Assembly: GCA_003599455.1 (NCBI GenBank)
Contig: QZKF01000041.1
Coordinates: forward strand, 1-64,000
Length of the DNA: 64,000 nt
Direction of reading: 5' to 3'
From: Comamonadaceae bacterium
GTDB lineage: Bacteria > Pseudomonadota > Gammaproteobacteria > Burkholderiales > Burkholderiaceae_C
Within the stretch, counting starts at the first letter, position 1, and the number at the start of each line of letters is the position of its first letter. Below the pieces are notes generated by a model. That model saw nothing but the letters and a program-made list of their open reading frames with translations, ran no database searches and was not told the DNA's origin. Made by a program: the position numbers and the translations under genes. Positions 1-13,076 of this stretch are shown here, in pieces.

Positions 1-193
1 GCGTCTTGCCCGAAGGCACCTTCACCCAGCGCTCGCTGATGCAGTACTCGGTCACGTCGAAGCGCTCCTTGCCGTTGAAGCGGATGCCGATGTCGTGCTC
101 GAACACCGCGGCCACGTGGTGCGGGCTGCGCGGGTCGATCGCCAGGCGGTCGGGCAGGGGAGGTCGGTCGGGGGTGGTCGTGGTGTCGCTCAT
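1..193 (-). CDS. DUF3297 family protein (3' end outside window)
   Basis: Sixty-four N-terminal codons are visible, reading leftwards from an ATG at 191-193; the rest lies beyond the window edge. The peptide contains RLAIDPRSPHHVAAVFEHDI and then IGIRFNGKERFDVTEYCIS, which I recognise as the conserved core of the small DUF3297 proteins of Proteobacteria. No function is established for the family. It lies just downstream of the YebC-like gene on the same strand (38-base gap), so the two may be cotranscribed. Confidence 0.8.
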   Translation of the reverse strand, partial: MSDTTTTPDRPPLPDRLAIDPRSPHHVAAVFEHDIGIRFNGKERFDVTEYCISERWVKVPSGKT

Positions 194-231
194 GGCGGGA
201 TTGTCGTTCAGTTTGCGGGGCGTTTGCCCGC

Positions 232-945
232 TCAGCCGCCCAGGCCGGCGAACACGTTCTGCACGTCTTCGCTCGCGTCCAGCGCGGCCAGGAAAGCCTC
301 CACCTCTTCCAGATGCTCGGCGCTCAGGCTGGCCGGGTCGATCGGGTTCTTCGGTTTGTAGCCCAGCCGGGACGACAGCACCGTGAAGCCCTGCGCCGGC
401 AGGGCACGGCTCACCAGGTCGAGGTCGGTCGGGTCGGTCAGGAACACCGTCACGCCCTCGTCGTGGCCGGGGTGGAAGTCCTGTGCACCCGCTTCAATGG
501 CGGCCAGCTCGGGGTCGGCGCCTTTCTTCGCGGGCTCGGCCTCGATCATGCCCACGTGGTCGAAGTCCCATGACACCGTGCCCGAGGTACCGAGCTGGCC
601 CTTGCGGAACAGCACGCGCATGTCGGATGCCGCGCGGTTCACGTTATCCGTCAGGCACTCCACCATCACCGGCACGCGGTGCGGCGCGAAGCCCTCGTAG
701 ACCACGTGCTCGAAATGCACCGTCTCGCCGGTGAGCCCCGCGCCCTTCTTGATGGCGCGGTCCAGCGTTTCCTTGGGCATGGAGACCTTGCGCGCCTGCT
801 CCACCACCAGCCGCAGCCGCGAATTCGCCGCCGGGTCGGCGCCGTGGCGCGCGGCGATCATGATGTCCTTGGCCAGCTTGCCGAACAGCCTGCCCTTGGC
901 GTTCGCGGCGAGGTCCTTGTGCTTGGCTTTCCATTGCGCACCCAT
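232..945 (-). CDS. YebC/PmpR-family regulatory protein, YeeN-like
   Basis: 237 residues. The protein begins [19 protein letters not shown] and continues with a YebC-type core ([20 protein letters not shown], then [13 protein letters not shown]). The N-terminus lacks the AGHSKW start of classical YebC and is closer to the YeeN subgroup. YebC proteins are DNA-binding regulators or translation factors that relieve ribosome stalling; the role of the YeeN-like branch is unclear. The ATG at 945 is preceded by an AAGGAG-like site; a longer frame upstream is only the antisense-like extension into dbpA. It follows dbpA closely (23-base gap). Confidence 0.88.
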   Translation of the reverse strand: MGAQWKAKHKDLAANAKGRLFGKLAKDIMIAARHGADPAANSRLRLVVEQARKVSMPKETLDRAIKKGAGLTGETVHFEHVVYEGFAPHRVPVMVECLTDNVNRAASDMRVLFRKGQLGTSGTVSWDFDHVGMIEAEPAKKGADPELAAIEAGAQDFHPGHDEGVTVFLTDPTDLDLVSRALPAQGFTVLSSRLGYKPKNPIDPASLSAEHLEEVEAFLAALDASEDVQNVFAGLGG

Positions 946-968
946 GGTGTGTCTCCTTCGTGATGTTT

Positions 969-2363
<1,395 letters not shown>

Positions 2364-2379
2364 CCCCGATTATCGGCGC

Positions 2380-3216
2380 TCAGGTCTGGTGCATCGCGGC
2401 CAGCTCGGCGTCGCTGAACCCCGCCGCGCGCCGCGCCGCGTCGTTGAACGGCGGCTTCAACCGCGGCGCCGAATGGGCCCGCGCGAGCTGGCGGTAGTGG
2501 GACAGGGGCTCGATGCCCTGCTGCGCGCACAGCCAGCCGTACCAGCGGTTGCCCACCGCCACGTGGCCGATCTCGTCGCGCAGGATCACGTCGAGGATCT
2601 CGACCGCGCGCAGGGCCGCGGGCGTGCCCACCTTGCGCAGGCGCGCCTGCATGGGCGGCGTGGCGTCCAGGCCGCGCGCCTCCAGCGTGCGCGGCACCAG
2701 CGCCATGCGCGCGGTGATGTCGTCCTGCGTTCGCACGCACATCTCCCACAGGCTGTTGTGGGCCGCGAAATCGCCGTAGTCGTGTCCCAGGCTGTTCAGG
2801 TGCGCGCGCAGCAGGCCGAAGTGGATGGCCTCCTCGTGCGCCACGCGCAGCCAGTCGGTGTAGAACTGCTCGGGCATGCCGGGGAAACGCCAGACGGCAT
2901 CGAGCGCGAGGTTGATCGCGTTGAACTCGATGTGGGTGACCGCATGCAGCAGCATGGCCAGGCCCTCGGGCGTGAAGGGCGAGCGCTGGGGTACGGCGAC
3001 CGGGGCCAGCAGCACCGGGCGCCCGGGCCGCCCGGGCAGGGCCGTGGCGGCGTCGGGCAGCAGGTTTTCGGCGGCTTCCAGCCGGGTGTGGCCGGCCTGC
3101 CAGGCCTCGAACAGGGCATGGGTGGCGGCCACCTTGTGGCCCGGGTCGGTGAGGCACAGCGCCTGCAGGGCCTGGGCGCGCAGGGACACCGGGGACAGGG
3201 GCGCGGGGGCTTGCAT
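2380..3216 (-). CDS. DUF455 ferritin-like protein
   Basis: 278 residues from an ATG at 3216. The central part has paired carboxylate/histidine motifs of a ferritin-like di-iron fold: THIEFNAINLALD, AHEEAIHFGLL (ExxH) and LRDEIGHVAVGNRW (ExxH). These match DUF455 (distant MiaE/rubrerythrin-type fold). The substrate is unknown. An upstream in-frame ATG at 3261 would overlap the divergent carbonic anhydrase gene, so the shorter start is preferred. The gene ends 16 bases before dbpA starts. Confidence 0.82.
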   Translation of the reverse strand: MQAPAPLSPVSLRAQALQALCLTDPGHKVAATHALFEAWQAGHTRLEAAENLLPDAATALPGRPGRPVLLAPVAVPQRSPFTPEGLAMLLHAVTHIEFNAINLALDAVWRFPGMPEQFYTDWLRVAHEEAIHFGLLRAHLNSLGHDYGDFAAHNSLWEMCVRTQDDITARMALVPRTLEARGLDATPPMQARLRKVGTPAALRAVEILDVILRDEIGHVAVGNRWYGWLCAQQGIEPLSHYRQLARAHSAPRLKPPFNDAARRAAGFSDAELAAMHQT

Positions 3217-3254
3217 CCCTACAATTCTAGGTTTCGCGACCGGAGACCCTTCAG

Positions 3255-3779
3255 ATGGCAATTTACGAACTCGATGGCACCGCGCCCCGCGTGGCCGACA
3301 CGGCCTGGGTGGCCGACAGCGCGCAGGTGATGGGCAACGTGGTGCTGGGGAACGACAGCAGCGTGTGGTTCGGTGCGGTGCTGCGGGGCGACACCGAGAC
3401 CATCACGGTCGGTGAGGGCAGCAACATCCAGGACGGCAGCGTGCTGCACGCCGACCATGGTTTTCCCATGACCGTGGGCCGGCACGTGACCGTGGGCCAC
3501 CAGGTGATGCTGCACGGCTGCACCATCGGCGACGGCTCGCTGATCGGCATTGGCGCCACCGTGCTCAACGGCGCGAAGATCGGCAAAGACTCCCTGGTGG
3601 GTGCGGGTTCTCTGGTGACCGAGGGCAAGGAATTTCCCGATGGCAGCATGATCATCGGCAGCCCGGCCAGGGTGGTGAGGTCGCTCACGGCGGAGCAGAT
3701 CGAGGGCCTGCGCCGCAGCGCGATGCACTACGTCGAGAACGCCGGGCGCTACCGCAAGACCTTGAAAAAGATCGCCTGA
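3255..3779 (+). CDS. Gamma-class carbonic anhydrase family protein
   Basis: 174 residues of left-handed beta-helix hexapeptide repeats (VADSAQVMGNVVLGNDSS onward). His65, His82 and His87 (in LHADHGFP and VGHQVMLHG) sit where the metal-binding histidines of the Cam/CaiE/YrdA family lie. Many YrdA-like members have not been shown to hydrate CO2, so the activity is inferred. The ATG follows CGGAGAC. It is divergent from the DUF455 gene with a 38-base gap and precedes hslO. Confidence 0.88.
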   Translation: MAIYELDGTAPRVADTAWVADSAQVMGNVVLGNDSSVWFGAVLRGDTETITVGEGSNIQDGSVLHADHGFPMTVGRHVTVGHQVMLHGCTIGDGSLIGIGATVLNGAKIGKDSLVGAGSLVTEGKEFPDGSMIIGSPARVVRSLTAEQIEGLRRSAMHYVENAGRYRKTLKKIA

Positions 3780-3820
3780 CCCCGATCTGTGACGATTCGA
3801 TTGTCTGAAAGAAGTCCCGC

Positions 3821-4798
3821 TTGTCCGAACTCCACAAATTCGTCTTTGAAGGCATGCCGGTGCGCGGCATGCTCGTGCGCCTGACCGACGCCTGGCAGGA
3901 GATCCTGCAGCGCCACCGCGACGGTGGCGGCTACCCCGCGGCCGTGACCGAGCTGCTGGGCGAGATGACGGCGGCCGCCACGCTGATGCAGGCCAACATC
4001 AAGTTCAACGGTGCGCTGATCATGCAGATCATGGGCGACGGGCCGGTGAAGCTGGCCGTGGCCGAGGTGCAGCCCGACCTGAGCCTGCGCGCCACCGCCA
4101 CGGTGGTGGGCGAGGTCGCGGCCGACGCGCCGCTCTCGCACATGGTCAACGTGACCAACCAGGGCCGCTGCGCCATCACGCTCGACCCCAAGGACCGCCT
4201 GCCCGGCCAGCAGCCCTACCAGGGCGTGGTGCCGCTGTTTGGCGACAAGCGCGAGAAGCTGGAAAAGCTCAGCGAGGTGATCGAGCACTACATGCTGCAG
4301 AGCGAGCAGCTCGACACGCGGCTGGTGCTGGCGGCCAACGACCAGATGGCCGCGGGCCTGCTGATCCAGCGCCTGCCGCTGCAGGGCGCGACCAACCTGG
4401 CCGGCAGCTCGCACCAGCGCGACGAGGACCAGATCGGCCAGAACGAGGACTACAACCGCATCGCGATCCTGGCGGCCAGCCTCAAGCGCGAGGAGCTGCT
4501 GACGCTGGACGCCGACACCATCCTGCACCGCCTGTTCTGGGAAGAGGACCTGCGCCGTTTCGAGCCCATGACCGGCGAGCACGGCCCGCGTTTCGCCTGC
4601 ACCTGCTCGCGCGAGCGCGTGGGCGGCATGCTGCGCAGCCTGGGGCGCGACGAGGTCGAGTCCATCCTGAGTGAACAGGGCCAGGTGGAGGTGGGTTGCG
4701 AGTTCTGCGGCGCGCAGTACCGGTACGACCCGGTGGACGCGGCGCAGGTGTTCCTGCAGCTCGCGCAGCAGGCGCCGGCGAGCGACCAGAAGCACTGA
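3821..4798 (+). CDS. hslO: Redox-regulated chaperone Hsp33
   Basis: 325 residues from a TTG start (MSELHKFVFEGMPVRGML). The C-terminal zinc switch is present: CTCSRERV followed by CEFCGAQY, giving the CxC...CxxC pattern that binds zinc when reduced and releases it on oxidation to switch on holdase activity. It lies 41 bases after the carbonic anhydrase gene on the same strand, and converges on the NadR-like gene. Confidence 0.95.
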   Translation: MSELHKFVFEGMPVRGMLVRLTDAWQEILQRHRDGGGYPAAVTELLGEMTAAATLMQANIKFNGALIMQIMGDGPVKLAVAEVQPDLSLRATATVVGEVAADAPLSHMVNVTNQGRCAITLDPKDRLPGQQPYQGVVPLFGDKREKLEKLSEVIEHYMLQSEQLDTRLVLAANDQMAAGLLIQRLPLQGATNLAGSSHQRDEDQIGQNEDYNRIAILAASLKREELLTLDADTILHRLFWEEDLRRFEPMTGEHGPRFACTCSRERVGGMLRSLGRDEVESILSEQGQVEVGCEFCGAQYRYDPVDAAQVFLQLAQQAPASDQKH

Positions 4799-4804
4799 AG
4801 CCAC

Positions 4805-5464
4805 TCAGACGCGCGAGAGCAGCCCGGTGAACAGCCGGTGCTCGCACTCGGGGTCGCTGCAGTTGTCGCACGACCAGGGGCGCAGGCCGGTGGCCAGCGA
4901 CGGGTCGTCGTGCACCAGCGGCCGGCCCAGCGCGGTGCCGACCGCGCGCAGCGCCTGCTGCAATCGCGCTCCTCCCTGGCCGTACACCGTCTGGAAGCCG
5001 ATGCCGGCGGCCTGCAGCTCGCGGCGCAGCAGCGCATCGGTCGCTTCGCGCATGTCGGGGCCGTCGCGAAACAGGCCGTCGGGCTGCCAGGGAATGTCCA
5101 GTCCCATCAGCAGGCTCAGGTCGTACCACCGCTGCTGTTCCAGCGCGGGCGGCAGCAAGGCCGTGTCGTTGAACACCAGCGCGCTGTAGGCCGCGACCAT
5201 CAGCGCCGTGGTGTCGGCGATCACCACCGCCACGCCGGGCAGTTGCCGCGCCGCTTGGATGAGCCGCGTCTGCTCGGCGGCGATGGCCGCCTGTTCGTGG
5301 ACTTCGGGGGCGCGGCCCCAGGCCTCGCACCAGGCGCGCAAATGCTCGGGCACCACCGCGCTGCGGATGCCGTGGGCGTCATGGAGGGTCTGGTGCAGGG
5401 CGGTTGCCAGCGCCGTCTTGCCGCTGGACTCGCCCCCGAGCAATGCCACCGTGAGGGTGACCAT
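4805..5464 (-). CDS. NadR-like P-loop ATPase/kinase
   Basis: 219 residues. An N-terminal Walker A (LLGGESSGKTALA, about residues 9-21) is followed by a segment resembling the ribosylnicotinamide kinase domain of NadR (VPEHLRAWCEAWG, later IADTTALMVAAYS). The C-terminus has CDNCSDPECEHR, a possible small metal site. No nucleotidyltransferase HIGH domain is present, so it is a stand-alone kinase-like module of the AAA_28/NadR type. The substrate is unproven. It lies 3 bases after ftsB on the same strand. Confidence 0.72.
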   Translation of the reverse strand: MVTLTVALLGGESSGKTALATALHQTLHDAHGIRSAVVPEHLRAWCEAWGRAPEVHEQAAIAAEQTRLIQAARQLPGVAVVIADTTALMVAAYSALVFNDTALLPPALEQQRWYDLSLLMGLDIPWQPDGLFRDGPDMREATDALLRRELQAAGIGFQTVYGQGGARLQQALRAVGTALGRPLVHDDPSLATGLRPWSCDNCSDPECEHRLFTGLLSRV

Positions 5465-5467
5465 GGA

Positions 5468-5752
5468 TCAGCGCTTGTTCTGCGCGATCTGCACGAAGAT
5501 TTCGTTGGGCTTGACCATGCCCAGCTCCGCGCGGGCGAGTTCCTCGACCATGTCCAGGCCCTCCTGCAGGTCGCGCACCTCGCTGACCAACTGGTCGTTG
5601 CGCAGCTGCGCGTCGCGGTTGGCCAGTTCCTGCGTGGCGAGCTGCTGCTTCATGCTCGCCACCTTGGGCACACTGCCCCGCCCGAACCACAGCTGTGCGT
5701 GCACGACGAGCAGCAGCGCGATCAGCAGGGCAGGGATGAAGCGGTGGGCCAT
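5468..5752 (-). CDS. ftsB: Cell division protein FtsB
   Basis: 94 residues: one N-terminal membrane segment (about 7-24), then a coiled coil (SMKQQLATQELANRDAQ) and the DivIC/FtsB family region ending ELGMVKPNEIFVQI. FtsB bridges FtsL and FtsQ in the divisome. Linkage to eno on the same strand, 11 bases downstream, is the standard arrangement in Proteobacteria and supports the call. Confidence 0.93.
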   Translation of the reverse strand: MAHRFIPALLIALLLVVHAQLWFGRGSVPKVASMKQQLATQELANRDAQLRNDQLVSEVRDLQEGLDMVEELARAELGMVKPNEIFVQIAQNKR

Positions 5753-5763
5753 GGAGGCGGAGA

Positions 5764-7065
<1,302 letters not shown>

Positions 7066-7086
7066 TCAGAAACAAGAAAAGGGAAA

Positions 7087-7944
7087 TCAGGCGCTGAAGT
7101 GGTCTTCGAGGAAACCGTTCTTCTTGGTCACGGCGTCCAGCGCGAGCAGGGTTTCCAGCAGCGCCTTCATGTGCTGCAGCGGCACGGCGTTGGGCCCGTC
7201 GGAGAGCGCCCTGGCCGGGTCGGGGTGGGTTTCCATGAACAGGCCGGCCACGCCCACGGCGACCGCCGCGCGCGCCAGCACCGGCACCATCTCGCGCTGG
7301 CCGCCGCTGCTCGTGCCCTGCCCGCCGGGCAGCTGCACGCTGTGGGTGGCGTCGAACACCACCGGCGCGCCGGTCTCGCGCATGATGGCCAGGCTGCGCA
7401 TGTCGCTCACCAGGTTGTTGTAGCCGAAGCTCGCGCCGCGCTCGCAGGCCATGAAGCTGTCTTCGTTCAGGCCAGCCTCTTTCGCGGCGGCGCGCGCCTT
7501 GTCGATCACGTTCTTCATGTCGTGCGGCGCGAGGAACTGGCCCTTCTTGATGTTCACCGGCTTGCCGCTCTGCGCCACGGCGCGGATGAAATCGGTCTGG
7601 CGGCACAGGAAGGCTGGCGTCTGCAGCACGTCGCAGACCCTCGCGGCATCGGCGATGTCGTCCTCGCTGTGCACGTCGGTGAGCACCGGCACGCCGAGCT
7701 CGCGCCTGACCTTGGCCAGGATCTCCAGGCCTTTTTCGCGGCCCGGGCCGCGGTAGCTGGTGCCGCTGCTGCGGTTGGCCTTGTCGAAGCTGCTCTTGAA
7801 GATGAAGGGAATGCCCAGGCTGCCGGTGATCTCCTTGAGACGCCCGGCCACGTCCATCTGCAGCTGCTCGGACTCGATCACGCAGGGGCCGGCGATCAGG
7901 AAGAAGGGCCGGTCCAGGCCGATGTCGAAGCCGCAGAGTTTCAT
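7087..7944 (-). CDS. kdsA: 3-deoxy-8-phosphooctulonate synthase
   Basis: 285 residues. KdsA hallmarks are [10 protein letters not shown] near the N-terminus, [12 protein letters not shown], and TDVHSEDD. It condenses phosphoenolpyruvate with arabinose 5-phosphate to form Kdo-8-phosphate for lipopolysaccharide. It lies 22 bases after pyrG and before eno on the same strand, the usual Burkholderiales operon. Confidence 0.97.
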   Translation of the reverse strand: MKLCGFDIGLDRPFFLIAGPCVIESEQLQMDVAGRLKEITGSLGIPFIFKSSFDKANRSSGTSYRGPGREKGLEILAKVRRELGVPVLTDVHSEDDIADAARVCDVLQTPAFLCRQTDFIRAVAQSGKPVNIKKGQFLAPHDMKNVIDKARAAAKEAGLNEDSFMACERGASFGYNNLVSDMRSLAIMRETGAPVVFDATHSVQLPGGQGTSSGGQREMVPVLARAAVAVGVAGLFMETHPDPARALSDGPNAVPLQHMKALLETLLALDAVTKKNGFLEDHFSA

Positions 7945-7966
7945 GGGGTGTTTCCGGGGTGGGAGG

Positions 7967-9690
<1,724 letters not shown>

Positions 9691-9761
9691 ACCCCCCACC
9701 GCAGCCGGCCATGCCGGCCACGCCGCCCGTCCGGGCAGGGTCAAGCTGCTACATTGCGCCC

Positions 9762-10988
9762 ATGAACGAACTCGCCGGAAAACACATCGTGCTGGGCCTC
9801 TCGGGCGGCATTGCCTGCTACAAGGCGGCCGAACTCTGCCGTGCCCTGGTCAAGGACGGCGCCACGGTGCAGGTCGTGATGACCGAAGCCGCCGAGCAGT
9901 TCGCCACCGCGGTGACGCTGCAGGCGCTCTCGGGCCGACCGGTGTTCACCTCGCAGTGGGATGCGCGCACCTCGGGCGGGGCCGACAACAACATGGCCCA
10001 CATCAACCTCAGCCGCGAGGCCGACGCCATCGTGGTGGCCCCGGCCAGCGCCGATTTCATGGCCAGGCTGGTGCACGGCCGGGCCGACGACCTGCTCAGC
10101 CTGATGTGCCTGGCGCGCCCGATCGAGCGCGTGCCGCTGATCCTGGCGCCCGCCATGAACCGCGAGATGTGGGCCCACCCCGCCACCCAGCGCAACGTGA
10201 AGCAGCTGCGCGCCGACGGGGCCACCGTGCTCGACGTGGGCGCGGGCGAACAGGCCTGCGGCGAAACCGGCGACGGCCGCATGCTCGAACCCGACGAGCT
10301 GCTGTACGACATCGCGCGCTTCTTCATGCCCAAGCCGCTGGCCGGCCAGCACGTGCTGGTGAGCGCCGGGCCGACCTTCGAGGCCATCGACCCGGTGCGC
10401 GGCCTGACCAACCTGTCCAGCGGCAAGATGGGTTTTGCCATCGCGCGCGCGGCGCACGAGGCCGGCGCCCAGGTCACGCTGGTGGCGGGCCCGGTGGGCC
10501 TGGCCACGCCGCGCGGCGTGGGGCGGGTGAACGTGAAATCGGCGCTGAACATGCAGAAGAGCCTGGACCTGCTGGTGCCCGGCTCCACCGTGTTCATCTC
10601 GGCCGCCGCCGTGGCCGACTGGCGCCCGGCGCACACGCAGGAGCAGAAGATCAAGAAAGACGGCTCGGGCGCGGTGTCCACGCTGTCCTTCGTGGAGAAC
10701 CCCGACATCCTGGCCGCCATCGCGGCCTCGCCGCGCGCGCGCAGCGGCGAGCTCTACTGCGTGGGCTTCGCGGCCGAGAGCCACGACCTGGAGGAGCACG
10801 CGCAGGCCAAGCGCCTGCGCAAGGGCGTGCCGCTGCTGGTGGGCAACATCGGCCCGGCCACCTTCGGCCAGGACGACAACGCCCTGCTGCTGGTGGACGA
10901 CAAGGGCATGACCGAGCTGCCGCGGGCGTCCAAGCTGGTGCTGGCGCGGCAGCTGGTCGCGGAAATCGCGCGGCGTTTGCCGGGCTGA
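9762..10988 (+). CDS. coaBC: Bifunctional phosphopantothenoylcysteine decarboxylase / phosphopantothenate-cysteine ligase
   Basis: 408 residues from the ATG at 9762 (MNELAGKHIVLGLSGGIACY); the frame is open further upstream, but that part overlaps pyrG. The CoaC half has the flavin site GGIACYKAAEL, the catalytic-loop PAMNREMW and ACGETGDGRM. The CoaB half starts near VLVSAGPTFEAIDPVR and has LSSGKMGFAIA. It makes 4'-phosphopantetheine for CoA in two steps. It converges on the tup regulator (14-base gap). Confidence 0.96.
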   Translation: MNELAGKHIVLGLSGGIACYKAAELCRALVKDGATVQVVMTEAAEQFATAVTLQALSGRPVFTSQWDARTSGGADNNMAHINLSREADAIVVAPASADFMARLVHGRADDLLSLMCLARPIERVPLILAPAMNREMWAHPATQRNVKQLRADGATVLDVGAGEQACGETGDGRMLEPDELLYDIARFFMPKPLAGQHVLVSAGPTFEAIDPVRGLTNLSSGKMGFAIARAAHEAGAQVTLVAGPVGLATPRGVGRVNVKSALNMQKSLDLLVPGSTVFISAAAVADWRPAHTQEQKIKKDGSGAVSTLSFVENPDILAAIAASPRARSGELYCVGFAAESHDLEEHAQAKRLRKGVPLLVGNIGPATFGQDDNALLLVDDKGMTELPRASKLVLARQLVAEIARRLPG

Positions 10989-11002
10989 AAAACGGATTGC
11001 TC

Positions 11003-12127
11003 TCAGTCCCACCAGGGCAGCAAGCGCTTCATCGCGGCCACTTCGCCGCAGTGGTCGGCCGCGTAGCCCGGCAGGCTGCCCAGGCGGTCGTGCCAGGCGC
11101 GGCTGCGCAGGCGCTGCAGCAGGCGCTGCACGCCGGGCTGGTCCAGCGCGGTCTTCAGGCACACCAGCAGGTATCGCTCTTCGGTCAGCGGCACGAAGCC
11201 CAGGCCCTGGCTGCGCGCCGCGTACTCGGTGCCCAGGCCCACGTCGGCGCTGCCGCTGGTCACCGCCTGCGCCACCGCCGCGTGTGAACTCTCCACACGA
11301 CTGAAACCAGCGATGTCCTCGGGCAGCAGGCCAGCCTGCGCCAGCAGCTCGTCCAGCAACAGGCGCGTGCCGGTGCCGATGGCGCGGTTCACGAAACGCG
11401 CCTGCAGGCGCGCCACGTCGGCAATGTCGTGCAGGCGCAGCGGGTTGCCGGGCGCCACCATCAGCCCCTGGGCGCGGCGCGCGAAGCCGATGATCTTGTG
11501 CAGGCCCGGCTTGAGCAGCGGCCGGTAGGTGCGCGCGCTCAGGCTGCCGGCCGCAGCGAAGGGCTGCGTGTGAAAGCCCGCGAGTGCGCAGCGGCCCTCG
11601 TTGAGCGCGCGGATCGCGTCCACGCTGCCGCAGAAACGGATGTCCAGGTGCAGCGGGCTGCCATTCTTGCCGGGGATGGCCTGCGCCGCGTGCTCCTGCA
11701 ATTCGGTCAGTGCGTGGTCGTGGCTGGCGTAGAGCGTGAGCACCTCGCCCGCGCCTTCGCTCTTCGCGTCGTCGAAGGCCATCGCAAAGGCACGCTCCAG
11801 CTCGGCGCGCAGGCCTTCGAGCTGCGGGCCCAGGCGCGCCTGGGCGAGCCGCTCGGCCATCAGCAGGCGCTCGCCGAAGGGGGTGAGGCGCGCGGCCTGG
11901 CCCCGTTCCCAGAACAGCAGCGGCTGGCCCAGGTCGACCTCCCAGTCCTTGAGCTGGCCCCAGACGTGGCGGTAGGACAAGTCCAGCGCGCGCGCCGCGC
12001 CCGAGATGGAGCCGCTGCTGCGCACCGCGTGCAGCACGTCCATCATCGGATTGCGCAGCAGGGCGTGGCCGCTGGCGCCACCCGACGCGCGGGCGGCGAA
12101 CGAATACGACAACTCGATCTGCTTCAT
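11003..12127 (-). CDS. LysR-fold HTH regulator with periplasmic-binding-protein-like domain (tungstate/molybdate-type)
   Basis: 374 residues from an ATG at 12127. The N-terminus is a ModE/LysR-type winged helix (MDVLHAVRSSGSISGAARAL, SYRHVWGQLKDWE). Instead of Mop/TOBE domains, the C-terminal two-thirds resembles a substrate-binding protein of the PBP_like (PF12727) class (LTLYASHDHAL, FVNRAIGTGTRLLLDELL, GSADVGLGTEYAA). Regulators of this build often accompany tungstate or molybdate transporters. It is divergent from tupBCA with a 150-base gap, so control of those genes by tungstate is the likely job; that is inference. Confidence 0.82.
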   Translation of the reverse strand: MKQIELSYSFAARASGGASGHALLRNPMMDVLHAVRSSGSISGAARALDLSYRHVWGQLKDWEVDLGQPLLFWERGQAARLTPFGERLLMAERLAQARLGPQLEGLRAELERAFAMAFDDAKSEGAGEVLTLYASHDHALTELQEHAAQAIPGKNGSPLHLDIRFCGSVDAIRALNEGRCALAGFHTQPFAAAGSLSARTYRPLLKPGLHKIIGFARRAQGLMVAPGNPLRLHDIADVARLQARFVNRAIGTGTRLLLDELLAQAGLLPEDIAGFSRVESSHAAVAQAVTSGSADVGLGTEYAARSQGLGFVPLTEERYLLVCLKTALDQPGVQRLLQRLRSRAWHDRLGSLPGYAADHCGEVAAMKRLLPWWD

Positions 12128-12277
12128 GGCCGCGAGTGTGCCCCAAGCCGTGGGCCTGCCCCTGCGTGCCCGCATCGCCTCCGCGCGGGTGTATGCAATG
12201 CATTGCCTATGTCCGTCGTTTCATACCGCGTCAGTACGTACTCCCAAGCGGCCCGGTGGCCCCTATGCTGCGCCGCA
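12128..12277. promoter_or_regulatory. Divergent tup control region with two perfect palindromes
   Basis: This gap separates the PBP-like regulator from tupB. It holds a perfect 12-base palindrome GCAATGCATTGC at 12195-12206 and a perfect 10-base palindrome AGTACGTACT at 12233-12242, 36 bases apart centre to centre. Either could be an operator for the adjacent regulator. I see no clear Mo-box like the one in front of modA. Confidence 0.45.
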
Positions 12278-13015
12278 ATGAATACCTTTTCCGACAGCGT
12301 GGCCACGGCGCTGCAACTGATTCTTTCGGGCGATCCCGGCCTTTGGGCGGTGGTCATGCGCTCGATGGCGGTGAGCGCCACCGCCTGCCTGCTCGCTTGC
12401 GGGCTCGGCCTGCTGCTGGGCTCGTGGCTGGCGGCCGCGCGCTTTGCCGGGCGCGGCGTGGTGCTCACGGTGCTCAACACCTTGCTCGCGATCCCCTCGG
12501 TGGTGGTCGGCCTGGTCATCTATCTCCTGCTGTCACGCTCGGGTCCCTTGGGTTTTCTCGGCTGGTTGTTCAGTTTCCAGGCCATGGTGCTGGCGCAGAC
12601 GGTGCTCGTGCTGCCGCTGGTGACCGCGCTCACGCGCCAGGTGGTGGAAGACGCCGACCGCAGCCATGGCGAGCAGCTCTCGTCGCTGGGCGCGGGCGCC
12701 ACGCTGCGCAGCCTGCTGCTGGCCTGGGACGAGCGCTATGCGCTGCTCACCGTGCTGCTCACCGCCTTCGGGCGTGCCGTGTCCGAGGTGGGCGCCGTGA
12801 TGATCGTGGGCGGCAACATCGAAGGCTTCACGCGCGTCATGACCACCGCCATCGCGCTCGAAACCAGCAAGGGTGACCTGCCGCTGGCGCTGGGCCTGGG
12901 CGTGGTGCTGCTGGCGGTGGTGCTGCTGCTCAACGCCCTGGTGTCCCTGCTGCGCCGCTGGCGCGAGCGTGCCGACGGCGCGGCCAGCGCCGCCACCGCG
13001 ATGGTGGCCGCATGA
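12278..13015 (+). CDS. tupB: Tungstate ABC transporter permease TupB
   Basis: 245 residues, six or so hydrophobic segments, the length typical of single-domain TupB/WtpB permeases. The inner-membrane coupling region is visible near EQLSSLGAGATLRSLLLAW, and the segment SEVGAVMIVGGNIEGFTRVM is shared by tungstate and molybdate permeases. It forms the channel of TupBC. First gene of tupB-tupC-tupA, preceded by the divergent regulator. Confidence 0.88.
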   Translation: MNTFSDSVATALQLILSGDPGLWAVVMRSMAVSATACLLACGLGLLLGSWLAAARFAGRGVVLTVLNTLLAIPSVVVGLVIYLLLSRSGPLGFLGWLFSFQAMVLAQTVLVLPLVTALTRQVVEDADRSHGEQLSSLGAGATLRSLLLAWDERYALLTVLLTAFGRAVSEVGAVMIVGGNIEGFTRVMTTAIALETSKGDLPLALGLGVVLLAVVLLLNALVSLLRRWRERADGAASAATAMVAA

Positions 13016-13076
13016 GCGCAGCGCCGGGCCGCCCCAAGCCAGCTCGCACCGCAGTGCGCCGCACGGAGGTCTGCAC

